Part shown: one piece after another, positions 1-9,230 of the stretch
How positions within the stretch are numbered: position 1 is the first letter of the stretch
Layout: every line of letters starts with the position of its first letter
Assembly (NCBI RefSeq): GCF_021018805.1
Contig: NC_086247.1
Span: 144,390,378 to 144,454,377 of the forward strand
Source: Prinia subflava
Taxonomy: Eukaryota > Chordata > Aves > Passeriformes > Cisticolidae
DNA length: 64,000 bases
Direction of reading: 5' to 3'
Program-made: the position numbers and the translations under genes
The notes under the pieces: model-generated
Seen by the model: only the letters and a program-made list of their open reading frames with translations
The model's database searches: none
What the model was told of the DNA's origin: nothing

Positions 1-210
1 TGTCCCCCTCACCCTGTCCCCCTCACCGTGCTCCCCTCACCCTGCGCCCCTCACCGTGCGCCCCTCACCGTGCGCCCCTCACCGTGCTCCCCTCACCGTG
101 CTCCCCTCACCGTGCTCCCCTCACCGTGCGCCCCTCACCGTGCGCCCCTCACCGTGTCCCCCTCACCGTGTCCCCCTCACCGTGCGCCCCTCACCGTGTC
201 CCCCTCACCT
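1..210. repeat. 14-bp GC-rich minisatellite, at least 15 units
   Basis: The core CTCAC recurs at exact 14-base spacing at 8, 22, 36, 50 and so on to 204, fifteen times, and the array runs off the left edge. Read on the minus strand, each unit is close to GTGAGGGGGACACG, or a version with GCGC in place of GACA. Each therefore carries a GGTGAG splice-donor core. The first intronic unit starts at the inferred DYNC2I1 exon 1 donor (208). The exon's own last 14 bases differ from a repeat unit at only a few positions, so the array probably grew from the exon-intron junction. Confidence 0.92.
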
Positions 211-223
211 TGTCCCCCTCCAT
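209..223 (-). CDS. DYNC2I1: Probable first coding exon of DYNC2I1 (WDR60), five codons
   Basis: On the minus strand an ATG at 223-221 opens five codons (MEGDK), and AAG is followed at once by GTGAGG, a good 5' splice site, so the exon ends at 209 in phase 0. DYNC2I1 encodes an intermediate chain of the dynein-2 motor, which drives retrograde intraflagellar transport in cilia. The identification is inferred. The human protein, as I remember it, also begins with five similar residues (MEPGK), and DYNC2I1 lies head-to-head with ESYT2 in vertebrates. A GC-rich, promoter-like block lies directly upstream (224-430). Position +4 is G but -3 is C, so the Kozak context is only fair. The rest of the gene would lie left of the window. 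Five codons cannot prove identity; this could be another gene's exon or chance. Confidence 0.45.
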
Positions 224-430
224 GGGGCCCGAGGCCGCGTCCGCCGCCGCGGGCCGGGAGCGGGCGCAGCGTGCGGGCCCGCCCCGGCAACCAGGCCCGG
301 CAGCCGCTCGCCGAGCGATGGATCGGCGGCGCCGCCTGCGGGTTTCCCGCCCCGCGGGGTCCGTGTGGCCGGGGCAGGGGAGGGCAGCAGGGAGAGCGCT
401 GCCAGCACCTCACAGGGGGGATCCTGCTCC
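224..430 (-). promoter_or_regulatory. GC-rich promoter / 5' UTR block of the minus-strand gene
   Basis: This 200-base block is very rich in G, C and CpG and stands out from the surrounding AT-rich DNA, as expected of a CpG-island promoter. It lies directly 5' of the minus-strand ATG at 223. A GGCAAC element at 286-291 (GTTGCC on the minus strand) matches one half of an RFX X-box, a site typical of ciliary gene promoters; I do not see a convincing second half-site. No TATA box is visible. A CR1 fragment begins just beyond it at about 460, so the promoter is compact. Confidence 0.5.
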
Positions 431-459
431 TCTCAGCCCTCCTGAGGGACATCTGGAGT

Positions 460-1010
460 CTCTGAGCTGTTCTGGGCTCCTCAAAGAGAGAGATACGGAG
501 CTCCTGGAGCGGGTCCGGCGGACGGCAACGAAGGGTATGGAGCATCTCTCCCATGAGAAAAGGCTGAGGGAGCTGGCTGTGGTCGGCCTCAAGAAAAGAC
601 AAGTGACGGGGACCTCGTTAATGTGTATAGTCACCTATGGGAGCGTGCCAAGAGTATGGACCAGGCTCTGCTTGGTGATGCTGAGCAAGAGGACAAGAGG
701 CAGTGGGCAGAGCCTGATGCACAGAAATTTCTACACGAAAATGAGGAAGAACTTCTTTACAGTGCAGGTCACCATGGAATAGTTTGCCCAGAGAGGTTGT
801 GGAGTCTCCCTCTGGTGATATTCCAGAACCATCTGGACACAACCCTGTGCCATGGGTTGGACCAGGTGACCCACTGGCCATGTTCTGATTTCAGTAACTG
901 CAGTACCTCAATCACATCTTTGCTGAAAAGAGCTGAATTAATGAACTGTGAGGGGAGGACCAGCTGACCCTGTGTGCTCCCTTCCAGCCTGACCCATTCC
1001 GTGGTTCTGA
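460..1010 (+). mobile_element. CR1 LINE 3' fragment, degenerate
   Basis: The segment follows the 3' end of an avian CR1 non-LTR retrotransposon. It has a 'ctgggctcctcaa' start, a block encoding a diverged 'ERVRR..TKGMEHLS.EKRLREL' segment, an 'aatgaggaagaacttcttta' block near 740, a 'gagaggttgtggagtctcc' block near 795, and a terminal 'cccttccagcctgacc' stretch ending near 1005. It is interrupted and diverged, with no intact frame. The family assignment rests on remembered consensus features; the subfamily cannot be given. Confidence 0.8.
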
Positions 1011-1079
1011 ACTGGTGCCCGGCTGGGTTTCAGCAGGTGAGGGCTCGGAGCCTGTGAGTTGGAACACCCAACACACACC

Positions 1080-1246
1080 CTCACAGCCTCACAGCCCTAA
1101 AAAATCATCCTCACAGCCTCACAGCCCTAAAAATTCACCCTCACAGCCTCACAGCCCTAAAAAAATCACCCTCACAGCCTCACAGCCCTAAAAAAATCAC
1201 CCTCACAGCCTCACAGCCCTAAAAAAATCACCCTCACAGCCCTAAA
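1080..1246. repeat. 30/31-bp minisatellite, about five and a half units
   Basis: The unit TCACAGCCTCACAGCCC followed by TAAAAA(A)(T)TCACCC is repeated about five times with few changes, mostly in the length of the A run, and ends in a half unit. It lies in the spacer between the two divergent promoters, just upstream of a polyadenylation-like signal at 1330. Confidence 0.93.
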
Positions 1247-1329
1247 GTGCGGCTGTTCTCCTCTGAGCACTGACCTGCTCTAGGTGAAGTGTACACGAAG
1301 CCATCCCTCATCGTGGCTGACTCACTTTT

Positions 1330-1373
1330 AATAAAATTGTGCACGATTACTGCAGGGCAAAAAAAAAAAAAAA
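1330..1373 (+). other. AATAAA signal followed by a 15-base A run
   Basis: AATAAA at 1330-1335 is followed 23 bases later by a run of 15 As at 1359-1373, then an A-rich tail with scattered Cs. This is the layout of a retroposed, polyadenylated transcript 3' end on the + strand. A true poly(A) site is the alternative, but the genomic A run favours retroposition. I recognise no parent gene in the roughly 80 bases upstream. Confidence 0.4.
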
Positions 1374-2093
1374 CAAAAACCAACTAACAACCAACCAAAA
1401 CCTGTCAAAGGGTGCCATGCTCAATCTGCCACTTATCCAGATGCTGGGTGGAGACAGGTATGAAGAACACTTGTATAAAAAAATTAAAATGCTAATAATC
1501 TTCCTCCAGTGACAAGGACCAGAGCTGGTTTCTGCAACAAAGCGCAAGCGGCAGCTCACCAAACACACCTGGAATGAGCTCCATGGTTGCCTGCAGGGAA
1601 GGTGTGTGCCATTTCACAGCAAATATTTACAACCCATTAACACGTGCAGTTTAAAAGACCAAGTGAAAATTCCTCTGCTTCTTTTAACTTTGTTCCAGAT
1701 TTTCAGAATGTAAAAAAAAAAAGTTAATATGTAACTGCTACTGCTAATATTGATGGTTGTAGAAAACTGTCTACTGGGGGGGCCAAAGGAAGAAGCATTT
1801 TTGCATTTGAGAAACATTGTTGCCATGGTTCAATGGGAGTTTGTGGCTGACTTCAAAGAGATGAAATTTAACCCCTTATACTTGGCCTTAAATAGTCAAT
1901 TGACAAGTACATACAAACTGTGATACCTTACCTCATAACCATATTTCCAGAATAAATTAAGAAAGCTGTAAAAGTTTTCACTTGTCCAAACCGTGAAACA
2001 TTTTCCTTTTTTCATGTAGCAGAAAAGTAAATAAAACAAATAAAACATGCAATTATGAGCAACCCCCCCTTGATATTTTCTTGGAAAAAACTG
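1374..2093. other. Intergenic spacer, no gene seen
   Basis: AT-rich, unique-looking sequence with many stops in all frames. I see no exon-like segment, no recognisable repeat beyond short A runs, and no RNA gene. Confidence 0.6.
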
Positions 2094-2285
2094 AAACACA
2101 CAAACAAAACACATACAAAAAAAACCCCAAAAAAACCCAAAAAAACAAAAAAACCCAAAACAAACAAAAAAACACAAAAAACAAACAAAAACAAAACAAA
2201 ACAAAAAACCACAAAAACAACAACAACAACAACAACAAAACCCCCCCCCAAAAAAAACCCAAAAAAACACCAAACTCAAACACAC
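2094..2285. repeat. A/C-only low-complexity tract
   Basis: From 2115 to 2275 the + strand contains only A and C (161 bases without G or T), made of irregular CAAA, CAAAA, CCCAAAAA and (CAA)n blocks. The flanks are nearly as biased. The long Lys/Asn/Thr frames across it, and the Phe/Val/Cys frames opposite, are composition artefacts and not genes. Confidence 0.95.
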
Positions 2286-2429
2286 CATTAAATGTAAGTA
2301 TGACTTTTAAGGGCTAAATTAGATCCACTAGATATAAACATCTATGGATACTAAAATATTTATAAGCCTTTTATCGATTATTTATCTGGTTTTGGCAGAA
2401 CAATAATAATCTCTAAGCACTTGGTTTGG

Positions 2430-3150
2430 GGAAACCCCCAATGTCAGCACAGGCTGTGGGGTGAGTAGATCGAGAGCAGCCCTGCTCAGAAGGACTTGGG
2501 GGTGCAGGTGGGTGAGAGGCTGGACATGAGCCAGTCTGGCACTCACAGCCCAGAAATCCAAACGTGTCCTGGGCTGCATCCAGAGCCCCGAGGGCAGCAG
2601 GGGAGGGAGGGGATTCTGTCCCTCAGCTCCCCTCTGGTGAGACCCCAACCAGAATATTGCATCCAACTCTGGGGTGCCCAGAAGAAAAAAAAAAACCCTG
2701 GCCCTCTTGTAGTGAGTTTAAAGGAAGCCACCAAGATGATAAGAGGGATGGAGCACCTCTCCTACAAGGAAACGTTGGGAGACTTGGAATTGTTCAGCCT
2801 GGAGAAGTGAAGGCTTTGGGGTGACCTCATTGTGGCCTTTTAGCACCTGAGAGGAGCCTGCAAGAAAGCTGGAGAGGGGCTTTTTACAAGGTCATGTGGT
2901 GACAGGACAAGGGGGAATGCATGCAAACTAAAAGAAAGTGGGTTTAGATTAGATATTGAGAAAAAATTCTTTACTGTGAGGGTGGTGAGTCCCTGGAGGA
3001 GATTGCCCAGAGGAGCAGTGCTCAAAGCAGGTTGGATGGAGCTCTGAGCAGCCTGGACCTAGTAGAAGTTGTCTGTGCCCATGGCAAGAGAGCTGGAACT
3101 AGATGATCTTAAAGGTCCCTTCCAACACAAACTTTCCTATCATTCTGTTA
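2430..3150 (+). mobile_element. CR1 LINE 3' fragment with the ORF2 C-terminus
   Basis: The segment aligns by eye to the end of CR1 ORF2 and its 3' UTR. It carries a diverged version of the conserved 'LVRP..EYC.Q.WG' block near 2630-2680, then 'KMIRGMEHLSYKE' near 2730-2770 and 'LFSLEK' near 2795. After these come 'gacaaggg.gaatg', 'ttctttactgtgagggtggtgag' and 'cccttccaacac' near 3118. The frame is broken, including by an A run at 2686-2697. It is a 5'-truncated, dead copy in the same orientation as ESYT2. Confidence 0.88.
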
Positions 3151-6100
3151 TTTTATTTTATTTTCTAAACAAATAAAACTAGGCATCAAAGCGATCTTAG
3201 ACTAACTCAAAGAGCTCTTAAGCCATAGTGATGAGAGTGTTATAAACACATGGAACTAGGCATCTGCTTAGGAAAGGATCTCTACAGAAATGCTGTCCTA
3301 TGTATAGAGACCGATGGACAAAACAACCTTTTGACTGAATTTATTTTTAACAACAATACAGCAAACACAAATCGCTAAATAAGCAAATGTGATAGTGATA
3401 CCAAAAACTGGATAGAAGAAGCAGCTTTTTTTCAAGTTCTGTTTCTTTTGACTATTCTTTAGAACATGCATATTTATTTACTGCAAAAAAAAATTTAAAA
3501 CATCAGTTTTGGCTGCTAATAGCTTTTTCTCTTAGCCCTATGTAGTACACTAGTCAGGCATCTCTAAGAGAAAAAATACAGATGTAGGAAAGTGCCACTA
3601 GAGGGATTGGAAAGAACTTTTCAAACCTTAAACCTAGGGCTCAAACTGAAGTTTACCTGCTGCATGAAGAAGAATAGCAAGAATAGCACCTTTGGAATAA
3701 CAATACAATATTTGTGCATGCTTAAATGTATTCACCATGTATTAAAATAAACTACAATGTGTCACCAGTGTAGTGGAGAAAATGGATGCACCAGTGGTTT
3801 GACTGCTTTTATAAAATGTGTGTTAGACTCAAGTGAATACAGGCAATAAAATAACACATACCTGTTGTGTAAAGCCAGCATAAAAGGATGCCCTAGATTT
3901 TCTTTCCAAGGAAAGTGTTGTAAACAAAGGGTTTGGTAGCCCTGACAATTTTATTAGTTTTAGTATCTACAGGTTTTCTCTTGTCTGCCTTGGTACATAT
4001 ATCTCCTCCATCTGCACTGTTACCTGAAAAACAGGAAGATATAATAGCACAGCTTTTTATATTCTGTAGTAATAAACTATTTTTGTTTGTTTGTTTTTAT
4101 CTTCTGATGTTCCTCTAAGCCAGTGAAGCAATATTGCATTTTTTCTTCACCTCTGTGGAATGACACATCACAGGATTATACCAAAAAGTTACAAGTTACT
4201 GGAAGTACTACCCCTCAGAGGGACAACAGGACAACATGGCAACTTTCCACCAGGCTTAAATATCATTATTCTTCCATTATTAAGAAAATAACCGCACTTT
4301 TTTTTTTTTTTTTTTTTTTTTTAATGAAGAAAGGAACTTGTTAGAATTTCGGCTGTGAAGGGTTCCCCCCCCCTCTTTTTTAAAACCAGTTTTTGCTGAG
4401 GTCATTTGAAGATGAGAAAAAAAATTAAATATTTCTATCAGCAGACAAGCATAAATGACCTCCTGCAAAGTGTCAAAATGCTTTTAGACATTCGTCCTCC
4501 AGATTCATAAATAGAAACAGAAAAAATGTGGATCTCTGCAGTAAAGTTTGTGTCTTTAGTTTTGAACTTGTAAGAATCCAACGAGGGGGAGAAAAGGAGA
4601 TTATAATTATTGAGAAAACTTGTTAAGAAACACATTTTAGTGGAAAGTATTTCTGTTTTCAGGAACAATAAATATTTGAGGATCTTGTAATGAGAGTACA
4701 ATTTATGCATCCAGTGAAACTGAAGCCAGCCTGGGTGATAGCAGGGATCACACATACATAGTTTTTCTCCAAACAACAGAAGCTCAGGTATGTTGGAGTC
4801 TTTTGACTCTTCTTTGTGCTATATATTGGATAATTTGAAGCAGGAGAAAAATATTTGTGGTCTGCACTAGATAATCTGGAGCAGGTTGAGACAGCTGCAT
4901 AAAATCAAACACAGAAGTAGAGAGTATTCCATCATGAGAATCCACTAGGATAAAATTTCATGTAAATTTTATTTTCATTAATAATTCAAATTTTTAAAAG
5001 ATAAAGTTCCTCAACAAAATTTCTCAGATTTCTATTCAATAAAGATTTCTCTTCTATAGCTCAAAAGTCTAGAGAGAACCATTAGACTGCAATAATGCCG
5101 TTGGGTAAAATAAGGTGTAATACCACATATTATCCTTCAGGAAAATAACACAGTCATGAAGTAACAATTAAAATCGCTTCCAAAACAGGTTTTCTTGTGT
5201 GAAATCCAAAGAAGTCAGGAAAACTTAGGTTTTCTTTTTTACCACATAAACCAAATTTTCCCAATTTTTCTCATTGTCAAAAATGACATACAAACAAGAT
5301 CTTTTGGGAAGTTATTCTGGAGAGTAGTGCTGGTACTTACTGGAAAAAAATCTTCATGGCAAACTGCTGGTGATGCAATGTAAAGATAAACATAAGATGA
5401 CACTACTTTGCAATGAAAGCTGTGGCATTTGAAAGAGCAAAAAGAAGCTAACACATATGGCTAGGAATGGATATAAAGGAATATTGCAGAGAAAAAGTAT
5501 TAATTAAAATTCTAATAATGCAGCAGGCCCAAAAAAGACAGGATGTGAAAAGAATAAATGTTATTAAATGAAATAAATAGAACCAGTTGTGTAGCTGATA
5601 CAGTGGATGATAGGATACCTAGGGAGAAGCCAGAGCAATCTCTGGGCCATAAATGATTATTTTCAGGAGATCTTGATGCACAAAAGACTATCCTTTCAAA
5701 TATAAAAAATATAGGATCAAGAAATATGTGAATTTACATTTCTAATATTAAAATAAAGAAATAACTAGTTTTTATCTAGAACATTTTAGTAAAGATTTTA
5801 TAATGGAGTAACTAACCCTAGTCTATCCCTTAGCAGCATTCTTTATATCTTGATTTTAACAAGACCCTTTTGTCTCTATTACAACAATGGCTATGCTAAT
5901 TTCAAACCACCCAAAATATTGTGTGGGCCCAACTCAGTTATCTACAAAATTCTTAATAGTCAGCGGTAACCTCTTCATCAGAACTTCCTCTTGATCTTAC
6001 AGATAAATGTTATCAAATTCATGCTACAAGATCTTACTTCTGTTTTCCCATTTGATTGGCACATAATCACCCACTTTTAGTTCTGATTAATCAAACTTCC

Positions 6101-7300
6101 ACATTGATTAATTAATTACTCTGTGCAGGATCAGTGCTAGGCTGCCTGGTTCTCCACTAAATTCTATATCCAGCTCATTTTCAAAATACACACTGGACAT
6201 ACATGGGAGCAGAATAATATGTAGCTTATGGTAAAGTGTTAGTTGCAAAAACATCACATTATTCAATCACTTTTTATGTCTCATTTTGATTTTTCATTTT
6301 AATTTGTGGTACAGTTGTATTCTGACTCAGACACTGTGAGGCCGGATGGAGAAATAAAATGAACAATGGACTCCAAGGCTGAGAACAAAAGACTTGAAAA
6401 AATGAGAGTATTAATAGTGTTGGTTGTAATGGAGGGAGCCAACAATATGGTCATTTGTACCAGATGTTACTGAAACCCAGGAGTGAGTGACATTAAAGTC
6501 ACATTAAAAGGAGAGTAAGTAATTAGAAGAGGATTTCAATAAATGCAAAAAATCACTCAGAATCACTGTAGTTAATTTCATTTGTGTCCAAAGGGGTCAC
6601 AGCATCATACTCGATATTCTCAGTTTAAGGTCACAAGCTTTCTCAGGTTCTTATGGTGCTCTTCAGTTCCTTCATGGTTACAGCCTGTAGGTGTTTTGAG
6701 TTCTCTAGAAGACCCAAAGTAAATTATAATTTCAAAGCTTGGATTACCACCTAGTTGTAAAACACTGATTTTGTTACATCTTTTTCTATCATTTGGTGGT
6801 TCTGAATATTCATCCTGAGTAATCTAAATACACAGATGGGGAACATAAAGCATCAGTAGTAAAGAAGAAATAAAAAAGAGCAGGAGTCCATGGCCAGAAA
6901 TTGTTTTAGCTTGAAGTGGTCCATTGAGTCTGATGACAGGAATGCAGGGATTTTGAAAAGATGAGAAAACATTGTCAAAATATGGATTCTTTTTCCAATT
7001 CTGCTGTGCCACACTAAGCAAACAACTTTTTCTTTGATGCCACTGCCTTCTTGACTTTCCCTTTCTCTGGATAATCGAGATGAGGTTACTTTCACTTCCT
7101 AAGAAAATGAAGCTTCTACAGCTTTCCTATTTGTCAATTTGTGTTTGTTTTCATAGCTTTTCAGCCGACTGACTACTCATTCTCCCTTCACTACCTGCAA
7201 ATATTGAGTTTCAAAGTCCTACACTTTTTGTACAAATTGGCATCTGAAGAGAGGAGAGAGGACCCTCATTCCCACTAAGTGAAAGGTTAGCTATTTAAAG
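3151..7300. other. Intergenic spacer between the divergent promoters
   Basis: About 4.1 kb of AT-rich sequence with no recognised exon, RNA gene or transposon. The only conspicuous local features are a run of 25 Ts at 4298-4322, a short C run near 4366, and scattered A runs. All reading frames are short and unlike known proteins. Confidence 0.55.
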
Positions 7301-7301
7301 T

Positions 7302-7435
7302 AAAAAAAACCAAAACAACAAAAAAACCACCCCACCCCACAACACACACACACACACACAAACCCCTAAAAAGCCCCCAAAACAACCCCCCAAACCCAAA
7401 CAAACAAACAAAAAAAAAACCCCACCAAAACCAAA
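7302..7435. repeat. Second A/C-rich tract with a (CA)n core
   Basis: The + strand is pure A/C from 7302 to 7366 and again from 7374 to 7435, with a short dinucleotide (CA)n block at about 7341-7361. It lies 1.05 kb upstream of the ESYT2 start codon. The Gly/Phe/Val-rich minus-strand frame across it is a composition artefact. Confidence 0.93.
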
Positions 7436-7959
7436 TTCCTGGTAAATCTGAGTTTAATCTGTGAGTGTGTAGCAGCACACTCACAGATCAGCACACAGCT
7501 AAGGACAACCAACAGCTGTCTCTTACGAAACTGGTGGGTCCATTAAAGTTATTTGGAAAGGTAAAGGGAAAAGGTAAAGGAATGACAGGAGCAATGGTGC
7601 GGGAAGCAGGTGTTAAAGGGATACAATACACAAGCCTGTTATAAAATCTCGGTTTAACAAATCCCGAGACAGTGGGTGCCACCCTCGTGTGTGTTAACAG
7701 GATGACACAGGAGGCAGCTTTCTGTGAGGATGTGTGAGAAAGCTTCAGGAAACACCTGTTGTAACTGAGGCGCGGAGTGACCAGCGTCTGGTTCCTCCAA
7801 AGCATTGGTCAGTCTCTCCTTTAATAACACCCATCAGTAGGGAACAAAGCGAGACACGAAGGTTGTTATCGAAGGGCGCAACAGGTAGAAACCATTCAGC
7901 GGCGTACACGACTGAAGAGAAGGGGACACGGTGTGGTTTGCCCGTGAGGAAGCGCACAA

Positions 7960-9230
7960 GCGCCTCGGCACGCTCGTCCTGCTCCTGCCACCCGCCAAGA
8001 GCCCCTTTCGTGGCGGTGGCAAAGTCAAAAAGAGCCGCGCTGCTCTTGCCGCGTTCCCGGAGGCCGCGCAGCGATGGCCCCGAGCGCGGCCGGGCGGGGG
8101 GCCCGAGCGGACGCGGCTCCCGGCGGCAGAGCCAACCCGCGCTTCCCGGGCAGGCCTGCGAGGGAGGGATGAGCGAGCGGCCGAGGGGAGGGGAAGAGGC
8201 TGCCCGGGGCGGGGGAGGCGGCGAGCAGAGGCGTTCGTGCGGCGGCCGGGCGCCAATAGCGGCGGCCGGGGCCGAGCCGCCTCCTCCCGGCGGCAGCGGC
8301 GCTCGGAGCTGGGCCGGCCGAGCCCGGAAGCGGCGGCGGGTGGTGCCGGAGCGCGGGGAGCGGGGCCGGGCGCGGGATGCGAGGAGGCGCCGCCGCCGCC
8401 CTGCCCCCTGCCCGCTCGCAGCCAGCGCCCCAGGAGGAGGAGCAGCGAGCGGGAGGAGCAGCAGCAGCAGTAGGAGCCGCCGCTGCGGTAGCATGAGCGG
8501 GGCAGCCGCGAAGCAGCCCCCCGGCGCGGGGTCCGCCGCGGATCCCGCCGCGGAGAACGCGGCGGCTGCGGACCCCGCGCCGGAGTCGCCTTCACCGCTG
8601 CTGAGCGTGGACGTGACGGGATTGGTGTCGCAGTTTGCGAGGAGCTTCGTGCTGATCTTCCCCGTGTATGTGCTGGGCTACCTGGGGCTGAGCTTCAGCT
8701 GGGTGCTCATCGCCCTGTGCGGGCTCTTCTGGATCCGCAGGCACCGCGGCGGCAAGAGCTCCCGCCTGGGCCGGGCGCTCGCCTTCCTGGAGGACGAGGA
8801 GGAGGCGGTGCGGCTCAGCGTCTCCTCCGCGGATCTGCCTGCGTGGGTGAGTGGCCAACACCCTTCGGCGCTGCCGCGGGCACCCGCGCCCGGCGGGCCG
8901 GGGCCTGTTAGCTCCCCGGGACCTGCGTGACACCCGGCCCCGCCGCCGTGCCCCCGCCCCGGCCCGCGGGGCTGCGCCACAGGCCGGAGGCCGGAGCCCC
9001 ACAGCCGGCCTGGCGGGAGGGCTGAGGGCATTGCATCTCCCGCGCCCCACGGCTGCTTGTCCCGGTTCGCCAGCCTCTTCCGAGACGGTGCAGCGCCGGG
9101 AGCCGTCCCTTCCCTCCCGTTCTCCCTTCGCCAGGGTGGCCTGGCCGTGTCCCCGCCGCCCGCTCCGCGGCGCTGACGGCGGTGACAGCCCGAGCCTGCC
9201 GTGGCCGGGGTTCCCCTCGCAGACATAAAC
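7960..9230 (+). promoter_or_regulatory. ESYT2: CpG-island promoter of ESYT2
   Basis: A sharp change from AT-rich DNA to dense CpG sequence surrounds ESYT2 exon 1. A CCAAT box lies at 8253-8257 and an ETS-type site (CCGGAAG) at 8324-8330; no TATA box is seen. Runs of four or five Gs between 8183 and 8216 could form a quadruplex, although one loop is long. NF-Y boxes usually sit 60-100 bases before the start site, so transcription probably begins between about 8310 and 8400 (inference). That would leave a short 5' UTR before the ATG at 8493. Confidence 0.75.
8493..8846 (+). CDS. ESYT2: ESYT2 exon 1: start codon and ER membrane hairpin
   Basis: The exon codes for residues 1-118 and ends at DLPAW before GTGAGT (8847), phase 0. 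I chose the ATG at 8493 because it opens an MSGA start, which I believe is shared with the human protein, and because -3 is A. It also lies downstream of the CCAAT and ETS sites. Residues 5-35 are rich in Ala and Pro. Residues 36-50 ([15 protein letters not shown]) lead into the long hydrophobic stretch at 51-80, which contains the family's [12 protein letters not shown] core and should form the ER hairpin. Basic residues follow at 82-94, then an acidic EDEEE patch at 100-104. The frame stays open upstream to 7734, with another ATG at 8169. Confidence 0.95.

Noticed and set aside
28..782. Overlapping open frames of 129-232 codons on the + strand
   Set aside because: They run through the 14-bp minisatellite, the CpG block and a CR1 fragment. 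The repeated Pro/Ser/His peptide is a repeat artefact (14 bases cycle through all frames).
1896..2317. Lys/Asn/Thr-rich frames (+) and Phe/Val/Cys-rich frames (-)
   Set aside because: These are translations of the A/C-only tract, with no coding signal.
7745..8595. Minus-strand frames of about 250 codons opposite ESYT2 exon 1
   Set aside because: They are Arg/Pro/Leu-rich shadows of the CpG island with no recognisable domain. The + strand exon is clearly the gene.
8592..9228. Further GC-rich frames on both strands after the exon 1 donor
   Set aside because: CpG-island composition keeps frames open by chance. The ESYT2 splice donor at 8847 is supported by the exact join to exon 2.
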